Assembly: GCF_009932555.1 (NCBI RefSeq)
Contig: NZ_BLJO01000008.1
Location: forward strand, 265,758-329,757
Length of the DNA: 64,000 nt
Direction of reading: 5' to 3'
Source: Steroidobacter agaridevorans
GTDB taxonomy: Bacteria; Pseudomonadota; Gammaproteobacteria; Steroidobacterales; Steroidobacteraceae
The notes beneath the pieces were generated by a model, which saw only the letters and a list, made by a program, of their open reading frames with translations, ran no database searches and was not told where the DNA came from. Position numbers and translations under genes: made by a program. This document shows, one piece after another, positions 41,544-50,417 of the stretch. Position 1 is the stretch's first letter. Each line of letters begins with the position of its first letter.

Positions 41544-42135
41544 CGCCGCGGGTCGCGAGTTGATGGCGAAGGTGTGAGCGCACCGTCGGCCATTCGCTGG
41601 CGATGATGCTGTACACGCAGGTGTCTCGTAGCGTGCCGTCGCTCGAACGACGATGGCTGCGCAGCACGCCGTCGAGCTTCGCCCCGAGCCGTTCGATGGC
41701 GCGGCGGCTTTGATGATTGAAGAAGTGCGTACGGAACTCGACGGCGATGCAGTTGAGATTCTCGAACGCATGCGTCAACAGCATCAGCTTGCATTCGGTA
41801 TTGATCGCCGTGCGCTGGACTTGCTTGCGATACCAGGTGCTGCCGATTTCAACACGGCGAGCTTCGGCGTCGATGTTCATGTAAGTCGTCATGCCGACCG
41901 CCTTGCCCGTGTCCGAGGCGACGATCGCGAACGGCAGCATCGTTCCCTTGCGCTGCTGCTCGAGGCGCTTGTCGATTTCCGACTTCATCTGCTCGGGCGA
42001 GGGGATGAAGGTGTACCACAGCTTCCACAGCTCGCCGTCTTGCACGGCTTCGACGAACTCATCGTGCCGGGCCAGGCTCAGCGGCTCGAGAAAGGCATGA
42101 TCGCCATGTAGGGAAATCGGATCCGGCCAGGGCAT
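41530..42135 (-). CDS. GNAT acetyltransferase (RimJ/RimL type)
   Basis: A 201-residue soluble protein. Motifs: AIVASDTGKAVGMTTYMNIDAEARRVEIGSTWYRKQVQRTAINTECKLMLLTHAFENLNCIAVEFRTHFFNHQSRRAIERLGAKLDG, the usual acetyl-CoA binding and ending strand of ribosomal-protein-type N-acetyltransferases. Substrate unknown. Start ATG 42135. Confidence 0.85.
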   Translation of the reverse strand: MPWPDPISLHGDHAFLEPLSLARHDEFVEAVQDGELWKLWYTFIPSPEQMKSEIDKRLEQQRKGTMLPFAIVASDTGKAVGMTTYMNIDAEARRVEIGSTWYRKQVQRTAINTECKLMLLTHAFENLNCIAVEFRTHFFNHQSRRAIERLGAKLDGVLRSHRRSSDGTLRDTCVYSIIASEWPTVRSHLRHQLATRGVKSP

Positions 42136-42185
42136 AGCAGCGCCATCTGTTTATGAATGAATGCAGCTAGCTTAGCGCAAACGCG

Positions 42186-43886
42186 TCAGCTGGCGTGCAG
42201 CAGGCCGGCGGCGGGGGCGAGAATGCTATTGAGCGGCCGGGGTTTGCCGATGGCGTAGCCCTGGCCGTATTGGACTTCCAGCTCGATCAGGCGCATGCAG
42301 ATCTCGGGCGTCTCGACGTACTCGGCGATCGTTTCCATGCCCATGGCGCCGGCCAGCTGGGCGATGGCGCCGACCAGCGCTTGCGAGCGTTCGTTATGCA
42401 GCAGGTCGCGGATGAACGAGCCGTCGATCTTCAACGAAGAGAACTGCAGGTTCTTCAGGTGCGTGAGCGAGCTCAGGCCGGTGCCGAAATCGTCGAGTGC
42501 GAATCGGCAGCCGCGGGCGCCGAGTGTGCTCATCAACAGCTGAGCGTGTTCCATGTTGTTGACTGCAGAGGTTTCGGTCAGCTCGAAAGTGAGGCATTCG
42601 CCGGTCACGCCGTGCTCGTCCATCTGCAGTTGCACCCAGTCGAGGAAGGCATCGTCGCCGAGCGTCGGGCCGGACAGGTTGATGGAAACATGCAGCGGCC
42701 TGAAGCCAGGTCGTGCACTGGCGCCGCGCAGATGTTTGAACACATCGGCGATGACGTAGCGGTCGATCTGGGGCATCAACTGATACCGCGCAGCCGACGA
42801 CATGAAAGACCCCGGCAGTACCAGGCGGCCTTTCTCGTCGATGATCCGCAGCAGCATCTCGTAACGGTGCACCGAGTCGCGCGTCAGCAGGGAGGCGATC
42901 GGCTGGCCGAAGATCTGATACCGGCCTTCCTCGAGGGCGCTGCGCAGCCGGCCGACGATGGAAATGTCCTCGCGTCGACGAATGATGCTGGTGTCCGAAA
43001 CTTCATAGACCTCGACCCGATTGCGGCCGCGCTCCTTGGCGGCTTTGCAGGCGACTTCGGCGCCGGCGAGGGAGTGGTCGAAGCTGCGCTCGCCGATCGT
43101 CAACACCGCTGCGCCAAAGCAGATCGACAGCGGGATCGAGTCGTCGCCAACAACGAGCGAGCGGGCCTGCACGGCTTCGCGAAGTCGCGTCGCGATCTTC
43201 TGCGCTCGAGGCAGAGGACAGTCGGGAAGAAAGATGGTGAAGCGATCGCCCGACAGGCGGCTCAACACCGCGTCTTCGGATGCAAGCGCTGCGGCTAGAG
43301 CATTCGCGACGACTGCGATGGCGCGGTCGCCCGCTTCGAAGCCGAACATGTCGTTCACGACGTGCAGCCGATCGATGTCGCCGTAGAGCACGCTGGAATT
43401 GGCGCGTTCGCCGAGCGCCTTCAAGCGCCAATCGACGAGCTTTTCGATGCCGGCACGCGCGATCAATCCAGTGACCGGGTCAGCGGGTAGCGACAACAAC
43501 CGTGCGAGCTGACGGCTCAGCTGCGCCCCTTTCTTGAGATCGCCCTGCTCGAAGGAGTCTTCCGTGGCGAGGCGATACATCATCACGGCGCCCGCCAGTT
43601 CGCCGGACGACCCGAACACCGGCGCGACCAGGAAGCGTCCGATCATCGGCCCGCCATTCTCGTAGCGGACGCGGTTGCGAATCACCGGGCTGTTGGTCTC
43701 GCGGATCTGGGCCAGGAAAGTATCGGCAATCCCGCGCAGCATCTCTTCCACTTCACGCGCGTCGTCGCTGCGGCAATGGAAATGGAAGTCATCGCGCGAG
43801 GGCGAAGTGAAGCCGACCGCATGGCAGCCGATGCGTCGCTGCGCTTCGATCAAAAACTGACGGATGGTGCTGGCTGCCGAGTCCAT
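42186..43886 (-). CDS. GAF-like/degenerate GGDEF/EAL c-di-GMP phosphodiesterase
   Basis: A 566-residue cytoplasmic protein from ATG 43886 (TTG 43910 is less likely). An N-terminal GAF-like sensor (about 1-140) is followed by a GGDEF domain whose signature reads SGDRF, so cyclase activity is lost. The EAL domain keeps the essential pattern: YEMLLR (E..L.R), FELTET, DDFGTGLSSL, LKIDGSFI and IAEYVET. It should therefore hydrolyse c-di-GMP. It stands alone between a GNAT gene and the bkd operon. Confidence 0.87.
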   Translation of the reverse strand: MDSAASTIRQFLIEAQRRIGCHAVGFTSPSRDDFHFHCRSDDAREVEEMLRGIADTFLAQIRETNSPVIRNRVRYENGGPMIGRFLVAPVFGSSGELAGAVMMYRLATEDSFEQGDLKKGAQLSRQLARLLSLPADPVTGLIARAGIEKLVDWRLKALGERANSSVLYGDIDRLHVVNDMFGFEAGDRAIAVVANALAAALASEDAVLSRLSGDRFTIFLPDCPLPRAQKIATRLREAVQARSLVVGDDSIPLSICFGAAVLTIGERSFDHSLAGAEVACKAAKERGRNRVEVYEVSDTSIIRRREDISIVGRLRSALEEGRYQIFGQPIASLLTRDSVHRYEMLLRIIDEKGRLVLPGSFMSSAARYQLMPQIDRYVIADVFKHLRGASARPGFRPLHVSINLSGPTLGDDAFLDWVQLQMDEHGVTGECLTFELTETSAVNNMEHAQLLMSTLGARGCRFALDDFGTGLSSLTHLKNLQFSSLKIDGSFIRDLLHNERSQALVGAIAQLAGAMGMETIAEYVETPEICMRLIELEVQYGQGYAIGKPRPLNSILAPAAGLLHAS

Positions 43887-44058
43887 AGACGGATCCAGGG
43901 GAGGCAGCAAATGTAAGGTGGCGGCTGACTGCGCGGTGAGAAGCCGTTCGCAAACGACTCAGCAGGCCGCGGGGAATCGTGTCATGCGGCGCAACGGCCG
44001 CGGCCTGCACGGCGGGCGGTGTGACTTGCATCACACGCCCGCCGCTTAGGGGAAAGCA

Positions 44059-45312
44059 TCAATCGCGGATGAAGATCGTCGCCGGCTGCTCGAGCTTTTC
44101 TTTCAGCGCCTGAATGGTCTCGGCGGCGTCGTAGCCGTCGATGAAGCGGTGATCGAACGAGGAGGACAGGTTCATCATCAACCGGACCGCGACCTCGCCA
44201 TTGACGATGACGGGGCGTTCGACCGCCTTGTTGATGCCGACGATGGCAACTTCGGGCGCGTTGATGATGGGCGTCGAGACGATGCCACCGAGCTTGCCGA
44301 GGCTGGTGATCGTGATCGTCGAGCCCTGCAGCTCGTTGCGGCTCGCGGTTCCTTCGCGCGCCGCGTTGGTGACGCGGCGGATCTCGGCCGCAATCTCCTT
44401 CAGCGACAGCGATTCGGCATGCTTCACGACCGGCACCTTCAGACCATCGCTGGTCTGAGTGGCAACGCCGATGTGCACGCCGTCGTGACGGATGAGCACG
44501 TTGCGTTCGGCGTCATAACGCGAGTTCACCTTCGGGAACTGCTCGACGACCCGCACCAGCGCCATCGCCAGGAACGGCAGATAGGTGTAGGAGGGCGAGC
44601 CCTTCGGCTGCTGCGAGTTCAGATGTTTGCGCAGCCGCTCCAACTCCGTCATGTCGACTTCTTCGACATACGCGAAGTGCGGAATGTTTCTCTTCGAATC
44701 GGCCACGCGCTGCGCGCTCACGCGACGCACGCCGAGAATGCGGATCTCTTCCGTGCCGGTACGCACCTGGCGCCCGCTCGGGGTGGATGCGGGAGCGGGC
44801 GCTTTGCCGGCTTGTCGATCATTGATCGCCGCGTCGAGATCCTGGCGCTGGATGCGGCCGTCGCGGCCGCTGCCGCTGACGGTCGTGAGATCGATGCCAG
44901 CGAGCTTCGCGCGTGCGCGCGTCGCAGGCGATGCCATCACTCGGCCGCCTGACGCTTTGGCCGTTGCAGGCTGAGCGACGCCGTTGCTCGCGGCGGCGGC
45001 GCTGGAAGCGTTCGCCGGCGCTGCGGCCTGAGCCGGAGCCGCGGCGGGCGCGCTTTCAACGGCCGCCGAGGCGTCCGTTTCCAGCACGTAAAGTTCGCCA
45101 CCGACCGCGATCTGATCGCCAGGCTGCCCGCCGAGCGAAACTACTTTGCCGCCAACCGGCGCGGGAAGCTCGACCACGGCCTTGTCGGTCGACATCTCCA
45201 CTATGGGCTGGTCTTCGCCGACGACATCGCCGACTTTGACCTTCCACGCCACGACCTCGGAAGACACCGTGCCTTCGCCGAGATCCGGCAGTTTCACCAC
45301 ATGACGGCTCAT
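44059..45312 (-). CDS. bkdB: Branched-chain 2-oxoacid dehydrogenase E2 (dihydrolipoamide acyltransferase)
   Basis: A 417-residue protein: lipoyl domain (about 1-80, Lys in STDKAVVEL), Ala-rich linker, peripheral-subunit-binding domain (VMASPATRARAKLAGIDLTTVSGSGRDGRI) and catalytic acyltransferase domain with DHRFIDGYDA. It transfers the branched acyl group from lipoate to CoA. Last gene of the operon; its start overlaps the E1beta stop by 4 nt (ATGA). E1 and E2 are encoded together but E3 (lipoamide dehydrogenase) is not nearby. Confidence 0.9.
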   Translation of the reverse strand: MSRHVVKLPDLGEGTVSSEVVAWKVKVGDVVGEDQPIVEMSTDKAVVELPAPVGGKVVSLGGQPGDQIAVGGELYVLETDASAAVESAPAAAPAQAAAPANASSAAAASNGVAQPATAKASGGRVMASPATRARAKLAGIDLTTVSGSGRDGRIQRQDLDAAINDRQAGKAPAPASTPSGRQVRTGTEEIRILGVRRVSAQRVADSKRNIPHFAYVEEVDMTELERLRKHLNSQQPKGSPSYTYLPFLAMALVRVVEQFPKVNSRYDAERNVLIRHDGVHIGVATQTSDGLKVPVVKHAESLSLKEIAAEIRRVTNAAREGTASRNELQGSTITITSLGKLGGIVSTPIINAPEVAIVGINKAVERPVIVNGEVAVRLMMNLSSSFDHRFIDGYDAAETIQALKEKLEQPATIFIRD

Positions 45313-46325
45313 GACGCCTCCATCGTTGCTTTAATGGCGGCAATGACGCGCGCCTGGCCAGGGAAATATTCCCACTCGAACGCGTGCGGATAGGGCGTGT
45401 CCCAGCCCGCGACGCGCAGGACCGGCGCTTCCAGGTGCCAGAAACATTCTTCCTGAACGGTCGACAGGATCTCGGCGCCGAAGCCGGCAAAGCGCGTTGC
45501 CTCATGCGCGACGATGCAGCGGCCGGTCTTCTTCACCGAGTTGACGATGGTTTCGACATCCAGCGGCACGATCGAGCGCAGGTCGATCACCTCGGCATCG
45601 ACGCCGGCTTTTTCGGCGGCGGCGAGACAGACGTGCACCATCGTGCCGTAGGTGATGATGGTGAGCTTGCTGCCCGGGCGAACGATATCGGCGACGCCGA
45701 GCTCGACGCGATAATGGCCTTCCGGCACATCGCCGCGAGCATGCGAGTTCCAACCCACCGCCGGCTTGTTCGGATCGCCATCGAACGGGCCGTTATACAG
45801 TCGCTTGGGCTCGAGGAAGATCACCGGATCGTCTTCTTCGATGGAGGCGATCAACAAGCCTTTGGCGTCGTAAGGATTGGACGGCATCACGACCTTCAGG
45901 CCCGACACATGCGCGAACAGCGCTTCCGGGCTCTGCGAGTGAGTCTGGCCGCCGCGAATGCCGCCGCCGCAAGGCGTGCGGATCGTCACCGGCGCGCAGA
46001 AGTCGCCGCCACTGCGATAACGAATGCGCGCGAGCTCGCTGACGATCTGGTCGTAGGCCGGATAGATGTAATCGGCGAACTGAATTTCCGCGACCGGACG
46101 CAGCCCGTTGATGCTCATGCCGATGGCCGTGGCGACGATGCCGCCCTCGGCGATCGGCGAGTCGAGCACGCGATGCTCGCCGTACTTGCGTTGCAGGCCT
46201 TCGGTGGCACGGAACACACCGCCGAAGTAGCCCACGTCCTCGCCCATCAACACGACGCCCGGATCGCGCGCCATCATCACATCCATGGCGGAGTTGAGCG
46301 CCTGGATCATATTCATCTGAGTCAT
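45309..46325 (-). CDS. bkdA2: Branched-chain 2-oxoacid dehydrogenase E1 beta subunit
   Basis: A 338-residue protein with the transketolase-like pyrimidine domain and C-terminal domain of E1 beta subunits. Family blocks: MGEDVGYFGGVFRATEGLQRKYG, DSPIAEGGIVATAIGMSINGLRPVAEIQFADYIYPAYDQI, and THSQSPEALFAHV. It pairs with the alpha subunit to form the thiamine diphosphate active site for decarboxylating branched-chain 2-keto acids. Overlaps neighbours by 4 nt on both sides. Confidence 0.92.
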   Translation of the reverse strand: MTQMNMIQALNSAMDVMMARDPGVVLMGEDVGYFGGVFRATEGLQRKYGEHRVLDSPIAEGGIVATAIGMSINGLRPVAEIQFADYIYPAYDQIVSELARIRYRSGGDFCAPVTIRTPCGGGIRGGQTHSQSPEALFAHVSGLKVVMPSNPYDAKGLLIASIEEDDPVIFLEPKRLYNGPFDGDPNKPAVGWNSHARGDVPEGHYRVELGVADIVRPGSKLTIITYGTMVHVCLAAAEKAGVDAEVIDLRSIVPLDVETIVNSVKKTGRCIVAHEATRFAGFGAEILSTVQEECFWHLEAPVLRVAGWDTPYPHAFEWEYFPGQARVIAAIKATMEAS

Positions 46326-47569
46326 TTCTGCGCGCGCTCCTTCAATTCCTGCGCCAGCTGCATGCGCTGGCGGGCCAGGTTGGGCGTTTGTTCTTTGAAC
46401 ACGTCCTGGAACATGGTTTCAGGATCGAGCTGCGGGCCGTCGGTGAGCGTGCCGTAGGTGTTGGCCTCTTTCCACGCCTGGTTGACGTGCTCTTCGTATT
46501 CTTTCGCGAGCGCCTGTTCCTGTTCGTCGGACCACGCGCCGAGCGTCCGCAGATGGCCCTGCAAGCGCTCGATCGGATCGCCGAGCGGCCAGCTCTTCTC
46601 TTCGTCCTTCGGGCGATAGCGCGACGGATCGTCGCTGGTCGAGTGGGGCGCGGCACGGTAGGTGACGAGCTCGATCAATGTCGGGCCGGCGCCAGTGCGC
46701 GCACGCTCGGCAGCCCACTGAGTTACAGCGTAAACGGCGAGAAAATCGTTGCCGTCGACGCGAATGCCCGGCATGCCGTAGCCGGGGCCGCGCGAGGCGA
46801 ACGAGCGGCCCTCACCGCCAGCAAACGTTTGGAACGTCGAGATAGCCCACTGATTGTTCACGACGTTGAGGATGACGGGCGCTTTATAGATTTGCGCGAA
46901 CAGCAACGCGTAGTGGAAGTCGGCTTCGGCCGTGCTGCCATCGCCGAGCCAGGTCGAGCAGATGCGGTCCTCGCCTTTGATGGCCGCGGCCATGGCCCAG
47001 CCCACTGCCTGTGGGAACTGGGTGGCGAGATTGCCCGAGATTGAAAACAGATTGCTTTCGGCGGAGTGATACATCACGGGCAGCTGGCGGCCTTTGCACA
47101 TGTCGCGGCTGTTGGACAGCAGCTGGCACATCAGATCGACGATCTTCAGGCCGCGCGCTATGTGCAGGCCCTGATTGCGATACGCAGGAAACATCATGTC
47201 GCTGGGCTTCAGCGCCATGTTGGCGGCCACCGAGACGGCTTCTTCACCGGTGGACTTCATGTAGAAAGTGATCTTGCCGCCGCGCTGGGCGCGATGCATC
47301 CGGTCATCGAAGGCGCGCGTCAGCATCATGTGACGCAGGCCGAGCTCGAGATCGGCCGCAGCGAGATGCGGATTCCAGGGGCCGACGGCGCGGCCTTTGT
47401 CATCGAGCACGCGGACCATTTCGCGGGACAGAAATTCGGTCTCGTTCAACGGCGCGTTCGGATCGGGCCGGGCGGCAGCGCCTGCCGGAGAAACCGCGAC
47501 ATAACTGAAATCCGGTTTCTCGCCGGGACGAGCCGGCGGTCTCGGAACGTGCAAACGGGATCGCATCAT
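46322..47569 (-). CDS. bkdA1: Branched-chain 2-oxoacid dehydrogenase E1 alpha subunit
   Basis: A 415-residue protein with the thiamine diphosphate motif GDGSTAEADFHYALLFAQIYKAPVILNVVNNQWAIST and the phosphorylation-loop-like region YRAAPHSTSDDPSRYR. First 60 residues are a Pro-rich extension typical of BCKDH alpha. It decarboxylates 2-ketoisovalerate, 2-ketoisocaproate and 2-keto-3-methylvalerate. Its start overlaps the leucine dehydrogenase stop by 4 nt. Confidence 0.92.
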   Translation of the reverse strand: MMRSRLHVPRPPARPGEKPDFSYVAVSPAGAAARPDPNAPLNETEFLSREMVRVLDDKGRAVGPWNPHLAAADLELGLRHMMLTRAFDDRMHRAQRGGKITFYMKSTGEEAVSVAANMALKPSDMMFPAYRNQGLHIARGLKIVDLMCQLLSNSRDMCKGRQLPVMYHSAESNLFSISGNLATQFPQAVGWAMAAAIKGEDRICSTWLGDGSTAEADFHYALLFAQIYKAPVILNVVNNQWAISTFQTFAGGEGRSFASRGPGYGMPGIRVDGNDFLAVYAVTQWAAERARTGAGPTLIELVTYRAAPHSTSDDPSRYRPKDEEKSWPLGDPIERLQGHLRTLGAWSDEQEQALAKEYEEHVNQAWKEANTYGTLTDGPQLDPETMFQDVFKEQTPNLARQRMQLAQELKERAQK

Positions 47570-48609
47570 CGGGCCTCCGCAAGCAGCTGACGGGCCATCT
47601 CGTCCGCCAGCTCGCTGGTGGGACGATTGGTCGCGCTGGAACGCGTAAAAATTTCGGTGAGTCGAACTGGAATCCGGTGAATCTCGGCGAGGATGGACTC
47701 GGCCGTCGCGCCGCCCAGATATTCACGGCCGACGCTGACGATGCCACCCGCATTGATCACATAGTCGGGGGCGTACAGCACGCCAGCCGAATGCAGTCGC
47801 GCGCCGTCCTGCGCCGTCGCGAGCTGATTGTTCGCTGCGCCGGCAACGATGGACGCTTGCAGTTTCGAGATGCTGTTGGCGTCGAAGACCGCGCCCAATG
47901 CGCAGGGCGCGATCACATCGGCGCGCTCGAACAGAACCCCGTCCGGGCTGGATACAACGGCGCCGAATTGTGTCGCGGCCTTCTGAGTCACGGCTTCGCG
48001 AACATCGGCGACGCGCAGCTTCGCGCCGTCCGCGGCGAGCAGCTTGCACAGCTCGTAACCCACGCCGCCGAGGCCTTGCACTGCAATGGTCAAGCCGCGC
48101 AGTTCGTCCTTCTTCAGTCTGAATTTCACCGCTGCCTTGATGCCGAGGTACACACCGAGCGCCGTCTTCGGGCTGGGATTGCCGTCGGAAGTCACTGCGG
48201 TCCGCGGCAATCCGCTCACGTAACGCGTCTGGCCGGCGACGATTTCCATATCGGCGACCGACGCGCCGACATCCTCGGCGGTGATGTATTGACCCTGCAG
48301 CGAATCGACGAACCGGCCGAAGGCTTCGAGCATGGCCGGCGTCTTCGGCCGGTGGGTGTCCAACATTACGACCGCTTTACCGCCGCCGAGCGGCAGGCCT
48401 GCCATCGCGTTCTTGTAGCTCATGCCACGCGACAGGCGCAGGGCATCGGCGACGGCGTCCTGCGTGGAGTTGTAGTGCCAGAAGCGGCAGCCGCCGGCGG
48501 CCGGGCCTCTGGCGGAGGAGTGGACAGCCACGATGGCGTGTAAGCCGGTGGCGGCGTCGTGCGCGAAGACCACGCGCTCGTGCCGGTCGAACGAAGGATG
48601 GTCGAACAT
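47566..48609 (-). CDS. ldh: Leucine dehydrogenase (Glu/Leu/Phe/Val dehydrogenase)
   Basis: A 347-residue protein. GGGKAVVM holds the catalytic Lys, YITAEDVGASVADM the second conserved block, and GLGGVGYELCKLL the NAD-binding fold. It oxidatively deaminates leucine, isoleucine and valine to their 2-keto acids, the substrates of the next three gene products. First gene of the operon, 153 nt from the divergent Lrp regulator. Confidence 0.9.
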   Translation of the reverse strand: MFDHPSFDRHERVVFAHDAATGLHAIVAVHSSARGPAAGGCRFWHYNSTQDAVADALRLSRGMSYKNAMAGLPLGGGKAVVMLDTHRPKTPAMLEAFGRFVDSLQGQYITAEDVGASVADMEIVAGQTRYVSGLPRTAVTSDGNPSPKTALGVYLGIKAAVKFRLKKDELRGLTIAVQGLGGVGYELCKLLAADGAKLRVADVREAVTQKAATQFGAVVSSPDGVLFERADVIAPCALGAVFDANSISKLQASIVAGAANNQLATAQDGARLHSAGVLYAPDYVINAGGIVSVGREYLGGATAESILAEIHRIPVRLTEIFTRSSATNRPTSELADEMARQLLAEAR

Positions 48610-48703
48610 TGCTGGTCGGAAGTTCGCTGGAGTTATGGTGGTAGCGAAGCGGGTGCTGGTCCGCTCCGCCTGTCCCGGAGCATATTGCGCTACAATACCG
48701 AGT

Positions 48704-48727
48704 GTTTGGCAGTAGAGTCTGCCAAAC
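48704..48727. promoter_or_regulatory. Perfect 9-bp inverted repeat between Lrp and bkd operon
   Basis: GTTTGGCAG (48704-48712) and CTGCCAAAC (48719-48727) around TAGAGT. A TACAAT -10-like box lies at 48691-48696, placing the repeat at the likely start of the Lrp transcript. Best candidate for a BkdR/Lrp operator. Confidence 0.55.
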
Positions 48728-48762
48728 GAGCGAGCCAGAATAGGAGGAATTACTAGATCGCC

Positions 48763-49302
48763 ATGAGCAGCAATCCGCCAAGCCGTGAACTGGATCGCGT
48801 CGACCGACAGCTTTTGTCGCTATTGCAGGCCGACGGGCGGCTGACCGTCGCGGAGCTCGCACGCACCGTGAATCTAACGCTGACCCCTTGTATCGAGCGT
48901 GTGCGCCGCCTGGAGCGTGAAGGATTCATCGACGGCTATTACGCGCACCTGAACTCGAAGCGCCTCGGGCAGAGCATGCTGGCGTTCACCGAAGTCACGC
49001 TCGATCACGCCACTCAGGACGTGTTTCAGCGCTTCAAGGAAGCCGTGCAGCTGGTGGAGGAGATTGTCGAGTGCCACATGGTGGCCGGCGGCTTCGACTA
49101 TCTGATCAAGACGCGCGTGCAGGACATGGATGAGTATCGGCGCGTGCTCGGCGACAAGATCGTCAACGTGCGCGGCGTCCGTCACACGCAAACGTACTTC
49201 GTGCTGGAAGAAGTGAAGTCGACGCACGCGGTTCGAGTGCGTGTCAGCGACGCTGGCCGGGCGGGAGCAGCGGCGCCCAAGCGCCGACGCGCCCGATCCT
49301 GA
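48763..49302 (+). CDS. bkdR: Lrp/AsnC family regulator, divergent to the bkd operon
   Basis: A 179-residue protein with an N-terminal HTH (LDRVDRQLLSLLQADGRLTVAELARTVNLTLTPCIERVRRLEREGFIDGYYAHLN) and an effector-binding RAM domain (ECHMVAGGFDYLIKTRVQDMDEYRRVL). AGGAGG lies 15 nt upstream of the ATG, longer than usual, and an in-frame stop blocks an upstream start. By position it should sense branched-chain amino acids and control the bkd operon; the symbol rests on that context. Confidence 0.87.
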   Translation: MSSNPPSRELDRVDRQLLSLLQADGRLTVAELARTVNLTLTPCIERVRRLEREGFIDGYYAHLNSKRLGQSMLAFTEVTLDHATQDVFQRFKEAVQLVEEIVECHMVAGGFDYLIKTRVQDMDEYRRVLGDKIVNVRGVRHTQTYFVLEEVKSTHAVRVRVSDAGRAGAAAPKRRRARS

Positions 49303-49570
49303 GTGAAAGAGAAGACCCTCGCCCGGCCCCATCGCTGCGGAGGAGGAGCTGCCGCGCCAGGGGGAACCGGGCGCGGTGACCTGCTGACTCTCGCCGCTAC
49401 ATAGGCTTCATCCATGCGAGCGAGGGTCTCTCTAAGGCGAGAGATCGTTGCGGATGTCGGTTTGAGCCCCCGGGCGTGCCACCAGGGCATTGCGCGGAGC
49501 GTGCCGTCGACGTGAAAAATAGGGGGGGATGGGCGCAGGATAGGCGCAATGCCAACCGGAGCTGCTGCCC

Positions 49571-50044
49571 ATGACTCGAGCCGATTCGCCTGATCTGCAT
49601 GCGTTGGAGGATGCGAGCCGGGCCCTGCGCGGACTGTTGGGAGTGGTGATCGCGGTCGAGCGCAAGTTCGGCAGTCAGCAATCGCCGTTGGCCCTGTTGC
49701 GTCAGATCATGGGGGATCCCCAATGGGAATGGCTGCGGCCGCTGTATCAGTTGATCGCCGACGTCGATCACGCCCTGCACGAGGGCGACCTGCCCGTGTC
49801 CGAAATCGCAGCCATCGGCGCCCATGCGGTCGCGCTGCTGTCGGGAGTCGGGGCGCCGGTCGAGCAGGCCTTCCTGGAGCGCTATCGCGCGCTGTTACAA
49901 ACCGATCCCGAAGTGGCCATCGCGCACTCCACCGCCTTGCAGGCGATTCGCAAATTGCCGCCGGAAGCCGATAGCGAAGCGGAGCGTCTGCATGCCCGTC
50001 ACCAATGGGCCATGCGTTGCAAGCATCGCCGGCACGGCCAATAG
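49571..50044 (+). CDS. Conserved hypothetical protein
   Basis: A 157-residue helical soluble protein. SRALRGLLGVVIAVERKFG and WEWLRPLYQLIADVDHAL are recognisable blocks of an unnamed family that is common in proteobacteria. No function suggested. A 7-bp hairpin (50071-50091) follows it. Confidence 0.6.
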   Translation: MTRADSPDLHALEDASRALRGLLGVVIAVERKFGSQQSPLALLRQIMGDPQWEWLRPLYQLIADVDHALHEGDLPVSEIAAIGAHAVALLSGVGAPVEQAFLERYRALLQTDPEVAIAHSTALQAIRKLPPEADSEAERLHARHQWAMRCKHRRHGQ

Positions 50045-50417
50045 AAACTGAAGTCTCGTTCATCATTCCAGGGCCGTGTTGCAAACGGCCCGGGGCGGCA
50101 GCTAACTTTTGCGCAAGCGCAGTGGGTGATCGGCGACAGGCGCGCGAACCTTCCTATGGCGGCAGGGTTGCCGAAAGTTCGCCGCCCGACGACTGGCATT
50201 GCAAGGCCGATAATCGGTCGAATGGACCTTGGCGCAGCCTCGCCGGAGGCAGTGCTATCAGGTTTCCGCTGTCATGGGCAGTGTCTGCTGGTGGAGGCAC
50301 TTTTCAAGCAGTCAGCCCTAGTGCAATGTGTCCCCCCCGGAATCGATACGCGGGATTACAAAAAGTCCGGGATGAAACGTTGCTTTGGTTTTTGCACGGA
50401 AGTAAGCGCTAACTACT
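50045..50417. other. Gap upstream of the kinase gene
   Basis: About 370 bases. A perfect hairpin GGGCCGT/ACGGCCC (50071-50091) without a T run probably ends the preceding transcript. The rest has no frame with family resemblance; the kinase promoter must lie here but has no clear consensus box. Confidence 0.45.

Noticed and set aside
42195..43298. 367-codon plus-strand open frame
   Set aside because: Antisense to the EAL domain of the GGDEF/EAL gene; no recognisable domain.
42186..43886. EML instead of EAL considered as loss of phosphodiesterase function
   Set aside because: The essential Glu and the downstream Leu and Arg of ExLxR are present and all later EAL motifs are intact.
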